Below, in pieces: positions 11,710 to 24,210 of a DNA stretch of 64,000 nucleotides. The DNA lies in assembly GCA_003049465.1 (NCBI GenBank), contig PYSS01000054.1, positions 184,239 to 248,238 of the forward strand, in the 5' to 3' direction. The notes below the pieces were generated by a model that did no database searches, was not told the origin of the DNA, and saw only the letters and a program-made list of their open reading frames with translations. The stretch is from Magnaporthiopsis rhizophila. Taxonomy: Eukaryota > Ascomycota > Sordariomycetes > Magnaporthales > Magnaporthaceae. Position 1 is the first letter of the stretch; every line of letters starts with the position of its first letter. The position numbers and the translations under genes are program-made.

Positions 11710-14700
11710 TCACCTCCCCTTTCCCCATTTTAACTCTTCCTGCTGAGCAGCTATTCTTTCCAGTCTCGCTGCAATTTCTACCCTTTCTTCTTCATACTGC
11801 GCTCTCCAATCCGTCTCAGCCCCCTTCGACGGCCCGCACCATACAAGCCCCCAGTCTTTAAAGGGGTACTTGCGCTGAATCTCCTCATACTCCTCTTTGT
11901 CCGTTCCTGATATAGATAAACGTCCCAGTCCACCCGCAGCGTCATGGTCTGGTCCCTCCCCGCCCACCACAGTAGGGCTGGAATACAACGAAGCCCACGG
12001 GTAGGTGTCCAAGTGGGGGTGACGGGAGGCCAGAAACAGGCCGACGTTCCTGCACCTGCAGATGTAGGCAATGTCGATGGGACGCTTGCCGTGCCGGTCG
12101 GGCCGGTCCAGCCTGGCCCCCGGCAGCCTTTCGACAGCCATCATGACGTCAACGCAGTCAATGGTCGCGGCCCAGTGGGCCAAATCGCGACCTTCGAAGT
12201 CCCGCTGGGTTGCATCTACCCGCCCACTGTCAATCAACAACATGAGTGCGTCCTTGAAACCAGCGTCGGCGGCTGCTAGTGCTGGGGTCCTGCCGCCCCT
12301 GTCTTTCAAAGTTACGCTCGCCCCGGCGTTTAGGAGCGCCCGGCAACTGGCGACGTTGCCTAGCGCCGCGGCGTGGTGGAGCGGCGAGCGCCCTGAATGG
12401 TCGATCTGGTCCGGACTGAGTTGCGTTGCCGCCACGCTTGAGCTGCCATCTGTGGTAACATGTCGTAGACACATCTCAATGACATCGCTCCAGTCATTGC
12501 GGGCGGCATGGTGCAGGATACCCATCCCGGCGAGGTCCAAATGGAGGCCCAGGGTACCTGGACTTGTAGCCTGGATGAGTTTGACCGTCAAAACTTTATC
12601 AGCCGACTTGGCTGCGGCTGCAAGTGGGCTCAGCTGGCCGCTGGCAGGCACCGGGAGTGCCTTTGAACTTTCGATAAGTGCCAACGCAGCCTGTCTTTGA
12701 CCCCAGTAAGTCGCGGCTGCGAGAGGTGTCCTGCCCTCGCGGTCGGTCATGTGCATGTCGACGCGGCCGGAAGAAATGAGGGCCCTGACGACGTCGGCAT
12801 TACCAAGGGAGGCGGCAAGGTGCAGTGGCGTAATCCCTTCCCTGTCCCGGACGTTCGCATCGGGCGCTGCTGCCAGGACACGTCGAACTCTATCAAGGGC
12901 ATGGGGAATGGACTTTACTGACGCCAGCTCCACGAGATCGTGGAGGATAGTACGGTGGCTGAATCCTCGGCCTTGTTCGACAATGAGGTTTGCCATGGAG
13001 TGAGCGAGAAGCTTATCGAATAGGCCCCAGCACCCGTTTGAGGCAGCTGCAATGATAGTTGGTGTACTGGTGAAACCCAAGGACTGGTCGCTATTGAATA
13101 GCGGGGTGAAATGGCGGAGGCAAGGGTCGGCTCCTAGATCGAGGAGGAGAATCGCTGCAGGCTCCAGCTCCTTCCTGCAGCAGCAGCGGAGTGGCATTCC
13201 GCTCCGGGCCGCCCACAGCTCATCTAGGTCATAGCCGTGAGATGCGAACCGACGAATGAGAACCAGAATTGACTGCAGGCTCATCGGCGGCGACTTCAGG
13301 TTCATCGTGCGCAGGATCTCTTGTAATGGGCTGATTGTGCCGCCGAGGCAGTCGTAGAAGCCGCCTTTTCCAGCGGTTTCGGAAAACACAAGCCAGAGGG
13401 GATCTTCCGGTGGCAGGGTTTCGAGATGCCAAAACACCCACGATTGCGCGTAGTCAAGCAAGGGGTACCTCTTTTCCAGCTCTAGTCGCGGTTGTCGGTT
13501 AGTTGGTGCAACCTTGGTACGACTATCGACGAGTGTTACCCGAACCAGGGGATGGACTTACGGCGCCGGTTTACATGGCCGAGCGCTGGCAACATGTCTT
13601 GCAACTTCAAGTATGTGGTACATGCCCGTCCCATAAGCCTACGGCCGGAATCCAGAATATGGCTGAGGCTTGTACTGCTCGCGAGGTGTTCCTTGAAAGA
13701 GAGGTGGATAAACCCAATGGTGCTGTCTGGGTGGACGGTCAATAGTTCTGGGAAGTGCTTCTCAACAAGCTCGCAGAGGTCGGTGAATACTTGGAAGTCG
13801 GAAGATGACTTGATGGGCCGGGTCGTCCGCCCGATTCCAAGGATTATCCCAAGCTGGATGTCGGAAAGGCGGTGGTGGGCGACGGCTATGATAGAGAAGA
13901 TTGTCAGGGCATCATCTATCATGCCACTGTCGATCCTAGCGATGATGTTGTCGTAAAACGTTGACAATCCGGGCCCGGCCGAAATCACATTCTTCAGCTT
14001 CGTTCTGACGACGTCTTCATTCCAGAGCAAGCCCTTGCGGAAGTCCTCCCATGCGACTACACCCGCCAAGAACATGCCGCTGGCTGCTTCGGCAATTCTC
14101 TCACAAATATTTTCCCGCAGCCCGTCGGCCCCCGATAGTGTTTGCGCGAATGAGTTGTTTTCGTCCACCAGATCATCGATCCCGCTTTCGAGGTAGATGC
14201 GTATCTCTTTTTGCATTCTCCATTCCGAAGGCTGCAGGACTTGCAGCCCTGATGGGACCAGAGCCGTGTAGCTCGGAACCATCCGACGGGTAGAGACGAA
14301 AGCCCTGAAGCGGCTGCCCGAGCGCGCCTGCTGAATAGCCTCCACTGCACTCCAAAGCCCGCAGACAACAGACTCGGCAGCGGTAGGGCCGAGCTCCTCG
14401 ACTGCGTCAATGACGAGGAAGATGTGTCTCATCGTGTGCATGGACAGGACGTCTATCAGAGCGCCCCACAGTCGTTTGATGTCGAGCGTGATGTCGACCA
14501 CGCCGAACTTGTTCCGAACTTCGAGACGGTTGCGGACGAGCACTCCGCTTGCAGGGTTGATTCGTACAAGCTCGAGGAGTAACGAGCGGAGAACGACGGC
14601 CAGATTGTCTTGGCCTGCCGGAATGTTGGAGCAAAAGAGGCTCACTCCTTGGTAGGCCGTACTGTGGGAGCTTGTAGTGATGCCAGCTTCGCTACCAGAA

Positions 14701-15983
14701 TGTAGTCGCTCAGCGATGTGGCGTGTTAGGACACTCTTTCCCGAACCTGGCTTGCCCGTCATAAGGAGCATTGACGGGCGAGGAAAGTTCAACCAGTCTT
14801 TATACTCCGTGTCTTGGAATATCCACTGGCAGGTGCCCCGTTGTGGTTCTCTAGGTGCCATTTGTGCCGGTTTGAAGTCGTGACAAAACAAGGCCTGCAG
14901 GAGTTTGTCGTTTTCGTTGTTGATCGAAACCGAGGAACCGATGCGAGAAGCGGAGCCTGGAAGCGTTTAACTGTAAGCATTGGCTTAATGAGGGATTCCC
15001 AGATGGGTGACGCACCGCCCACCAACTCTTTCACAGATGTCCACACCGGAAGGTATCGCTGTGGCTTCCTTGGAGATACCCGAGCAATGTCGCGATGATC
15101 TGCGTCGACCGGAACTGCTCTCTCGTTCGATAGTCCGAGGATGGCGGAAAATCGCTCAACAACCTAGCCATTAAAAGTGGCATTAGTTGGAAACACATAT
15201 AAATAGGAAGTGAAAGTAGATATATGAGGATGGTGGATCAGTCAGGAGGGGCATACTCGACCGAAGCCGGTTGCTTTCAGCTCGTAGAGCGATACTACGG
15301 GCCTTTGTGCTAACAACGGGCTAGCCTGCAAGGAGATGTCATCAAGAATTGGCGATGCTACTTGGAGCGCCTTGACGAGGTCGGACCGGACGGCATGACC
15401 GAGGGATGCTGTGTTCAGGATTTTGGAGAGCATGCTGGCAGGCGAGGCCATGCGGGATCCTCGGTGCGGGCAGCCGAGGAAGGCAACACCTGATATGTTC
15501 CTAATGAGCGAGTCATCTGCATCGGTAGCGAACGACCGTAGCGCCAAGTAAACGAGGAGCGCCTTGAAAACGATGCCGCCCAGGCTGTGGCAGACAAAGA
15601 TCAGGGGCCGCCCTTTCTCCTCAGGGTTGGAACGCGAGTGTTCGAGTCGGAGGGCCAGATCTGCGACGTAATCGCGGATTGTCGCCCGGGAGCCGGAAAA
15701 GAAAACCGTCGAGTTGTAGCCGAACGTCATAACGCGCGTCCCTGGCACATATGCCGGGAGCGAGTCCCGGAGCCACAGGTGGCCATCCTTGTCGGTCCAT
15801 GTTTTGTGCGACTTGCCGTTGAGGCCGTGAACGGCGACGATGCTGTAGGTGGGGTTAGCGGACTGCAAACGGCTGCGTATGACACAATGTCTCTTACTCG
15901 GCACGGTAATCCGCCGGGTTGTACGGTTGGCCTGGCCGAGGAAACAGGCGGAAGAGCCCGGTCGACTCGTGGTCTTCCGCCAT
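11710..15983 (-). CDS. Fungal NLR: SesB-like esterase, NACHT NTPase, ankyrin repeats
   Basis: Five exons with matching phases (15983-15898, 15842-15257, 15163-15016, 14956-13562, 13481-11710) give 1328 aa. Residues 1-270 are an alpha/beta hydrolase of the SesB/serine-esterase type, with IVAVHGLNG, nucleophile Ser about 115 in VCHSLGG, FLGCPHRG and a terminal DADHR whose His completes the triad. The NACHT domain follows: Walker A GKPGSGKS (Lys about 347) and Walker B IFLVIDAVEEL. A winged-helix-like region links to about nine degenerate ankyrin repeats from residue 740 (TPLHLAASLGNADVV, SPLHHAAALGN). The last 100 residues are charged. Such proteins act in fungal non-self recognition; the hydrolase is the presumed effector. 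The first exon is the least certain, because the frame stays open upstream to 16274. Confidence 0.88.
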
Positions 15984-17210
15984 CCCCCGCGAAGAGGGAA
16001 ATCGCCGTGAATGTGCGCCGGGAAGAGGGGAACTGACGATGCAATGCTCCGAGCTGACCACCGCGGTGCAGGCGGGGAGAGGGGTCGTCCATATGCCACT
16101 GCGCCCCCCTGGCTCAGCCTCAGTGAAGCTACGCCTATTTCGGTCAAGTGGCTGCAGGCAACACGAGAGAGTGAAGAGACAATCGTGCTCTGAGGTCCTT
16201 GCATGGCGGGGTAAGAGGTGGGACATTGGAGCGGCCGGAGAGGTCAGGCTTCCAGCAGCCCCAAGCGCAGCCATTCACTGAGCACCACCAAGCCAGCCCG
16301 CAGGCTCAGGCGCATCCTCAAGAGAAACTGTGCTCTGCTTCGGCCTCTTGCCCTCGACCCTCTGTGCTGTCTCCCCTGGCCCAACGCATGTTCTCATCGA
16401 GCATCGCAACCGTCACCAAGGCTCCTACGGATGAGGGCATCCCAATCCGCAACGACCCCAATGGCGCCTGGTGGAGGCTACACGACGCAGCCACGCAGGA
16501 CATCACACTCCTCGGCGTACTCGACCTGCTGTAGAATGGCGTCCCATTATACGGGTAACCACGGGCGAAAGGCTGAGCATGACTGGGACCTACAGGCAGC
16601 CCAAGGAACATCCCCTTTGCACCCAGACCGATTTCCGTAGCCCGGCCTGGATACGACAACGCCCAGTTTATATGGGAGGGGCCGCATACTGTAAGAAATA
16701 TGCAGCTTACTGCTGGGAAATGGGGACATGTGGTAGGATAAAAGACAGCAGATGAGGGGCGGGCGTCTTGTGCATGCCAGCCGACAGATGCCAAGCATTA
16801 CTTTTCCCTGTTAACTGGTCGGCCGAAACTGTTTTCTGTACCCCCCGCAACCTGGATTTGCATTTTGATGCGATGCAGCCACCTTTGGTACACGCATAAA
16901 ACAGCAGTTCCAATCCCCAGGGCTGCGGAATGGGCGCTCACGCTCCTCCTTCGGGCGAGGCAAGTTGGGATCCCTAACGCATGTCTGCCCGACGTGACAG
17001 CCCAGTCGCGTAATAGAAACCATTGGAGGTGCAACCATTCAGCATCAAGCACGACGTAGATAAAAAGGGCGGGCTGGGGACCCCATGATATGAGGCTGCG
17101 CCTTTTTTCCACTTCCCAATTTCCACCTACACTGCCACCAAGGTCATTTCGGCGCCACACACACCGCAAATCCGCTTCGTCACTTCCCTACTTTTAACAG
17201 GGGCCGAGCC
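15984..17210. other. Intergenic region between NLR and a small ORF
   Basis: 1.2 kb with no convincing gene. Several short frames exist on both strands without motifs. A possible TATA-like agataaaaag at about 17058-17067 and a CT-rich leader precede the ATG at 17211. Confidence 0.4.
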
Positions 17211-17635
17211 ATGTCCACCGACGTTGACTTTACAATCCACAACTATCGCATCCTGAAAGAAAAGCTCGAAGAGTATCTCTCGCAACTATTTGACAAGCCT
17301 ATCCAGCTGCAGGTAGGTCCCGCTGTTTGCACCAGCTAGTCGTGTGTAAAGATACTGGGGCAATGAATCCCAACAATAGAAGGAGACGCAGAAGGGGAAC
17401 AAAGTAAACAGGAGAGCGGAAGAGCAAAAAAACAAGAAAGAAATAAAAAAAAAAATTGAACACTGAACCTGCGGAAGGAGTGCTACTGCTGATCACATAC
17501 CACAGTTGGCGCCGGGTGACCACTTTTGCGCCCAAATCCCCAGGCAGCTCACCGAGGTAAAGACGGCATTGTTTCGATATTAATTAACGGCAGAAGAAGG
17601 AAGAGCTGATGCTCCAAACCGAAAGGACGAGATGA
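17211..17635 (+). CDS. Candidate small spliced ORF, unknown
   Basis: A proposed three-exon model (17211-17312, 17506-17556, 17594-17635) gives 64 aa with phase-0 junctions. Exon 1 encodes a charged helix-prone segment (LKEKLEEYLSQLFDK), exon 2 a DHFCAQIPRQLTE segment, and exon 3 a KKEELMLQTERTR tail. Support is a TATA-like box, a pyrimidine-rich leader, good donors (gtaggt, gtaaag) and a branch-like ttaac before the last acceptor. The last intron, 37 nt, is very short, and without splicing there the frame stops at 17581-17583. No family is recognised. It may be a fragment of a larger ancestral gene between the NLR and the CorA-like gene. Confidence 0.3.
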
Positions 17636-18288
17636 AGCATATCAAGACCAAACTTCGTTCCAAGCGGCCCCGTTGAAGGTTAAAATCTGGAAGGAGACAT
17701 TCCCTATACCATTTGTGTTTCGGCAGCAAATGAAGGGATGAATGAGGTTTGATTTCCTCCGCTCGTTTCCGAGCGTTTGCCTACTAGTACCCCCCCGGGG
17801 TTTTCTTTTTCTTTAAAAAAAAAACAATGGTTCGCTTATTTCTTCCTCTTTTTTTTTCTATTTTCTTTTCTCTCTTTCCCCCTTTTTCTTCTTATTTTTT
17901 TCTGCCAGTCTCGTTAAACATTTTTGGTCACCTGGTTGGTACAGCAGGCGGGCCCTTTTCCCTTTCGCCCACGCCCTCTTAACTTGGCAGGCATTGTTAT
18001 GCCTCAAAGCCTTCGTGTTGCCCACCAGCTCGTATGCAGAATGCATTTGCACACATATAGGCGCCTACAAGCACATATGGGCGTTTACAAGCCACTGTTT
18101 TTTTTTAGTACACTCGGGCGCAGCTGGAAAGGCTGTTAAAATTTGATGTTAAAAGGTCGAGCACTAAAACGCAGTGAGCAGCTCGCTTTCCAGCACTGTC
18201 TCCATATCGATGGAGGGCAGCTTCCAAATTTCTTGGAAAGAAACTCTCGAACAGCATTGAGAGTTTTGCCACACTGTCCCGCACGAAA
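17636..18288. other. Intergenic region, 5' flank of the CorA-like gene
   Basis: 650 bp with no gene seen. It contains a homopolymer-rich stretch (about 17795-17900, long T and A runs). Confidence 0.4.
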
Positions 18289-20397
18289 ATGGCTCAATCG
18301 CAATTGACAGCGGCGTGTGATCGCTTCAATGACTACCCGCAAAACATGCCCCGGGGCCGGGACTCCCGCTATGCCCTTTCCGAGCTATTCACGCAGCTGG
18401 AATCCAACGAGATGGATCTCTTCGATCCGGACTCCGGACGCGGGTGGGACGTTTTAGAAGCCTATGGCAACGATGGTATGTAATCTCCTCTTGAGCACCT
18501 GGGGGCTCCGCCACTACAAATACTAATTATGGACACGCCTGTGCCTAGATTACGAGGACGCTGTATGCGAGGATCGCCAGGAGCTGGAAAAGCATCTGTC
18601 CAAGCGGGATACAGACCCACGATGCCGCCTGGTGTAGGTGCCCTGTGCTAATTAGCAGCCCCGCACTGGGACGACGTGCTGATTGGGTTTGACATTTGTG
18701 GAGCAGCTTCATTCAGTCCGAACACTCGGCCGCAGCGCTCGACGGCTCCAAGGACATGATGAAATTCCTGCTATCGTTCCATCAGGTCATGCCCAGCTTC
18801 CTGCGGCTGTTGGCCAACTGGGGCGTCCTGCCCGTCGACCCCTCGGACCCGCACTGCTACCACAAAGCAGCCTTCCACCACGAGAACGTCCTGAACCACG
18901 ACGCTGCCAAGGCTTATCGGGTCGTTGCGGGCCGTTCAGGGCTCCAGATTCGGCACTGCTACAGCGTCTGGGGCGTAGAGAAGGACGGTGGTGAGTGGCG
19001 GATCCGCCAGACCACGCTGTACCACTCCCTCGATGTAGTCACAGGCAAGGCCGTTTGGATCAATATCAAGGCGAACGAGGTTATGAAGGACAGAATGAGC
19101 CATGTCGCCAAGATGGAACCTTCGCCCGAAGCCAACAGTCCCGCGAGGGAAAAATCCATTGGCTCCCTGACCAACTCGCTGGAGATGCATGCTCTTGCTG
19201 CCGAGTGGTGCAGCCAAGGCTGGGGCGGCTGCATCCAGCCCGTGGAGCAAGAGCTGCGGGCAATCCTAGACAAGCTCAAGAACTTGCCGGTGGCCGAGGT
19301 GGAGCGCTCCTTGGAGGTCGACGCGGGTGCATTGATGCAAGAGTTCGAGCCACCGCGAAGGCCCAGCAGCTTCTACCACACCCACCCGCGCGGACATCGC
19401 CCATTGGCTGCGGATGGGCGCAATCTGACCGGGATATCCCTGAGCACCCTGGGGCCGAGGGACCAGCCGACAACACAGGGAACGGTACCGGCGGCGGCTA
19501 GGGCCTCGGATCCGTTCCGAGTCATCAGGGAGTTCAACTTCAAGGGGCTGCAGAGACTGGACTGTCTAGCAACCAAACTGCAACAGTTCAGCCACACGAT
19601 GCAGCTGAACCGCCGGATCCTGTCGGAGCTGGACGCGTACTACACGTCGCTGAGAAGCGACCGTGGATTCCCCGCGTCCATTAAGCGTGCCTGTGGCTAT
19701 CATCTGGACGAGTTCCACCAGCGGCTGCAGGCGTGCATCCAGGCCATGGAGTTGGAGCGCGAGCGGGCTGCCAACCTCTTGGCGGCTGCAGAAGATGGGA
19801 AGCGATTGGTGAGCTTTTCCGTACCCCCCTTCTTCTTCTTCTATTCTCCCTCTGAAAGCTGCTCCATCACACACACGCCAAACGCCCACGTTGCTAATTC
19901 TTTCCCTACCAAATCCGGCCTGTTCTCCCCTGAATCAGTACGACGTCGTGATGCAGCTGCGCTACATGGAGACCAGTAAGCTATTTGCCGTGGCCGCGCA
20001 TCAAATGACGCGCGAGATGCAGGCCATGGCCGAAAAGACGACGCGCGAGACCACGTCGATGCACATCATCACGGCCGTCACGCTTTTCTTCCTCCCGGGC
20101 ACGTTTGTGGCAGTAAGCAGCCTCTTTTTCTTCTTCGGCGGCCTCCCGCGCGCGGCACACCTCCCGCTAATGCCGGGGCTTCAGACGTTCCTCGGCAGTG
20201 GCATGTTCCAGTGGGACCAGGATGACAAAGACACCCCGTTCCCGAGTTGGCGCCCCGAGTACTTCAAGCTTTTTGTCTACATATCAGCCCCCATGATGTC
20301 TTTGGTCCTAGCAGTGTGGCTGTTATTGTACCTGCGGAGCAGGCGGACCCGAATTTTCGGGCTTGGCGGCCCTAACGACAAAGTAGGCAGCGCCTAA
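18289..20397 (+). CDS. CorA-like transporter-fold membrane protein
   Basis: Five exons (18289-18475, 18549-18633, 18707-19808, 19939-20112, 20185-20397) give 586 aa, all phases consistent. The large N-terminal cytosolic part includes a WGVEKDGGEWRIRQTTLYHSLD segment and a long helical stalk rich in charged residues (LQRLDCLATKLQQF, RYMETSKLFAVAAHQMTREM). The C-terminus carries the fungal CorA-like signature EKTTRETTSMHIITAVTLFF then LPGTFVAT, forming TM1, followed by a second TM (FVYISAPMMSLVLAVWLLLYL). The canonical GMN selectivity motif is not present; the equivalent position reads GSGM. Magnesium transport is therefore doubtful. Such proteins are often encoded near NLR and HET genes and may be signalling or membrane-acting partners. 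Confidence 0.85.
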
Positions 20398-21050
20398 AGG
20401 CTTTCTTCCTGGGCGTGGAAGAGCCAAGTCTCCTTGGGCCATCCAGCTAGCCGAAGGGCATCGAAAGCTGAAAACTACCAGCCAAGGGTGGGGGTGGGTG
20501 GCAAACACAACTAGAGAAACGACAAGAGGCGGCCGTTCACCGCACTTTCGAAATCAGGTGTCCAGGCAGCAGCCAGCCTTAGCGGCTGTGAGGCTTGCCG
20601 ACTGCCTGCCGGTCTGCCAACCTAGGCAGACAAGCCGGGCGCCTCGTTTTCGAGTGGGGATTCGACCGCGCTAGTAGTGAAGTAAGGCTGCGCTCTAGGC
20701 AGAGCAAACCCAACGAGATTAAAGCTATTCCATCCGCCCACAAAGTACATTGTACCTATAAATAAGCCAGCCGGGTCCCGATTCGTTGCAATCCAGCCAG
20801 TGATCAGCGTCTCAAAGGCTGGGCGGGTAGGTTTTCCAGAACCGAACCGCCCTGGACGAACCGCTAGGGCCATCTTTCCTTTGTGCCTGCGGCCTTCCTC
20901 CAGAGAATCGGCTTGTCGGGACTGTCCAAACATCTCGTTTCTTTTCTCATCGCCACCACCAACAGGGGCGGATCCTCTCTGTTTCCCAGTCCCTATTGAG
21001 AGCCAAAAAACCAGCCGCCTACCCTTTGTTCCCATTCTGTGCAACCGACA
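20398..21050. other. Intergenic region, 5' flank of the kinase-vWA gene
   Basis: 653 bp without a supported gene. An ORF-like stretch on the minus strand (20622-21188) has no motif and overlaps the start of the next gene. Confidence 0.4.
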
Positions 21051-24000
21051 ATGCCTCGTCACGTAGCCTCCGATCATTGTGACGACTTCCGTGAGTGGGT
21101 TGGCAAGCACAAACTCCAAGGAGCGTGCCTCGCCGATCCGGCGCGACACGAGCCCCGATACCTTGTTCCGCGGAAGGCGTTGGAGCATTACTGGACCGAC
21201 GACGACAACAGCAAACTTGTCCGCCTGCTAGTGGATACCCTAAACCTCAATGTCCGCTTGGACAACGTGCGCGAGAGACTTCTTTGCACCTTGTCCACGT
21301 TGCTTTACATCTCCGACAAGTCCTGCTCCCGGGTCTGCAACATCGAACACATCCACAGGGACCTTGAGACTGGTATCTCGGACAAGAGTCTCCCCGCAGA
21401 CCGTGCCCGCATCGAGAAGGCGTTCTTGAATGACCCTTATACGGCCGATCAATTCTACCACGCCCAGTTCCTGTTCTCTCCAATCGTGCCTGGATGGGAC
21501 ACCAAGCTTCCACCCCACGCGGTGTTGCCGCTCCGGTTTGATAAGCTCTTACGGGAGGGAAACGACGAATCAACACCAACCCTCGCAAGGTACACGCCGC
21601 ACCCGGATTGCGGACTCCAGGTACGTACCTAGGTATCCAATGACGCGCCAACTCCCGCGCCAGTCCCCAAGCATCCCAGCCACGCCTCCGAGGCTAATCT
21701 GGCATCAATAACCTTGCCCTCCTCCAGGATGAGTTTTACGTTCTGAAGCAGTTCCCGCGAGACGAATTGGGCACAAGCTACGCGGCCGAGCGCGACATGT
21801 ACAGGGCACTGGCCAGGTTCAACGAAGTATATTCTATGGACCACCCGGCGCGACTTTTCCCAAGGTGCGACGTGGCCTTCCAGCAGAACAAACGGGCCGC
21901 TCTCCTGCTCGAGTACGCGGATGGTGGGAGCCTCGAGGACATGTTCCAACGCAACAACCCGCCCTTCACGCGCCAGGGAGTCTTGGACATGTGGGACGGG
22001 CTCGTCAGGCTGTTTACAGCCTTGTACTCCCTGCATTGTATGGCCGAGTACACGGAAGAAAAAAGTGTCACCTTTCTACACCAGGACATAAAACCCGGGA
22101 ACATCCTGGTCTTTTTGTGCTCTGGCAGTTACGAGCCGTCGGATAAGGGCGAGTACGGGACGAGGAAGTGCTACTTCAAGCTCGCCGACTTTGGCCAGAG
22201 CTGTGAGGTTAAGAATACGCTGAACCGAGCGGCGCCACACAACCCCGGCAACCGGACCTACAACCATCCCGCGCTCTTCACGCACGACAAGCATGTGATG
22301 AGTACAGGCCGACCGGCAACTCCAGAGGCAGACGTCTGGTCTTTGGTCTGCGTCTTGTTCGAGACGGCCGTGTGGATTGTATGTGGCGAGCCTGGCAGGG
22401 TCGCCTTCCGCAACGCGCGCACCCAAGAGAACGAGACGAACAACTCGGGCCTTGCCGCCGAGGGCTTCCAGGCATCTTTCCACGATGGCTTGCGGTCGTT
22501 AGAGGCCCTGGAAGATGCGAGGGCGCAGATCAAAGCCAACTCGAGGACATTTGACCAGCTCACTCTCGACATTGTCAACTACCTCCTGGACGACATCCTT
22601 CGAATGCCGTCATGCAGCCCTACGGCAGATTATGTCGCGAAGAGAATCCAGCGTATTATTGACAAGCATAGGCACGGCAAGGAGGACTCGGCGGTGCCCA
22701 TCGCGCCTTCAACGCCAAACAGCAGCAGCAGCCGTCCACCCCTGTCGCCACCGGCCACCGACCCCAGGGCTAGCCCGAACACACTCTCCGGACCTGGGTC
22801 CAACGTTCTTCGACCTGAGTGGGGAATTGATCACCAGACCCGTGCCAGCATTCCGCGGCTCGAGACGTCTATGCCCCTCCTATCCCTCGGCCATCATCCC
22901 TCACCGAATCCCACGCGCTTCGATCTGAACAGGCCGAGCCAGGGCTCGGGCATTTCGATTCCGCCTTTACCATCCCCCACCACCATGGCACCTACAGCGT
23001 CCCTGGCGCCGGACCTCAACGGCTACACGCAGCCAGCCAGCCCAACGCAAGGGCTAGCATCGCCGCCGTACTTGACACCCTCGCCGTACCCCTCCTCGCC
23101 GCGAAACCCGCGGGCACCTTCACTCTCCCAACCTCCGCCGCCGCCGAAACATCCCAACGTGACCGTCCAAACCATATGTTCCTACCGAAAAAATGGGAAG
23201 AAGTGGGACAAGGATATTAATGCGCTGACCGAGGATGTCGAGAGTGTTTTCGCGGGAAGGGATCAGGTCAGTGCGCCGTAATTTTTAGTTTGCCGGAGGC
23301 TTTTCTTGCGCCGACGATCCCCCTTTTATATATATATATATATATATATACAGCCCAGGACCCCTGCCACTGATAACATTCGCAGGTTATCCTTATCGAC
23401 GACCAACCCTCCATGTATCTGCTCAAGCAGAACTTGAGGAAGACGTGTGAAGCCTTGGCCACGATCGTCAAGCCCGTCGACCGAGACGGGATAGACGTCA
23501 GGTTTGCGTCTAGGCCGTCGGAGAAGGACAGACACACGGTCAAAAACGCTACCAGCATGCTCGAAGTGTTTGACGCAAACTTCGACACAAATAACACCAG
23601 GCACCATCCACCGATGGCCGACGCCATCTCGTGCATCCTCCAAGGCATCCATGACAAGCGCAGGTCGGTCCAAGGAGAAACGAGCTCGACGAAGCGGTTA
23701 AGCACGAGCCATCGCCAGAGCACAAGGAGATCTTTGGCTTCTCGCGCGGCGGGCGGCATCGGCTTGGGTCCGGGACTACTATTCGGGCCCCTGTACCCCG
23801 TCTCGTCCGCCTCCTCTTCCTCGCAACCCAGCGGCACCACCGTCTACGTCCTCACCGACGGAGTCTGGGGCAGGGAGGAGCAGCGGCCGGACGACGTGAC
23901 GCTCGGAGTCGCCAAGCGCATCCAGGAGTTCATCCTAAAGCAGCAGGAACGGGGCTTTGCCAGGAACAGCGTCGTCATCCAGCTGATCAACGTCGGGAAC

Positions 24001-24210
24001 GACGAGGTCGGGACCCAGAGGATGGAGTACCTGGACGACCACATGTGGAGCGACTACTCCCCAGCCCATGTCGGCAGCGGCGGCATGAAGAACGCGCGGT
24101 GGGACATTGTCGACACCAAGCCGTTCGAGGCCCCGCTGTGGTCCATCCTCGTCGGCGCGATCGATAAGGCCGAGGACGAGAGGCCGCTGTCGGCCGACCG
24201 AGATGGATGA
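21051..24210 (+). CDS. Protein kinase fused to a von Willebrand A-like domain
   Basis: Three exons (21051-21620, 21728-23266, 23386-24210; phase 0) give 977 aa. Residues 1-190 are helical and unassigned. The kinase domain spans about 191-500: YVLKQF for the ATP-binding Lys, LLLEYADGGSLEDM, the catalytic loop LHQDIKPGNIL (Asp about 310, with HRD changed to HQD), DFG at about 344 and TPEADVWSL. Residues 500-660 are Pro/Ser-rich. From about 704 a vWA-like fold is suggested by VILIDDQPSM (degenerate MIDAS), PPMADAI and TTVYVLTDGVWG. Activity is plausible because Lys, Asp and DFG are retained. The kinase plus vWA order suggests a cytosolic signalling protein. Intron 2 carries a (TA)12 tract at 23327-23350. 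Confidence 0.85.
23327..23350. repeat. (TA)12 microsatellite in an intron
   Basis: Twelve TA dinucleotides directly visible inside intron 2 of the kinase-vWA gene, upstream of the acceptor at 23385. Confidence 0.95.
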
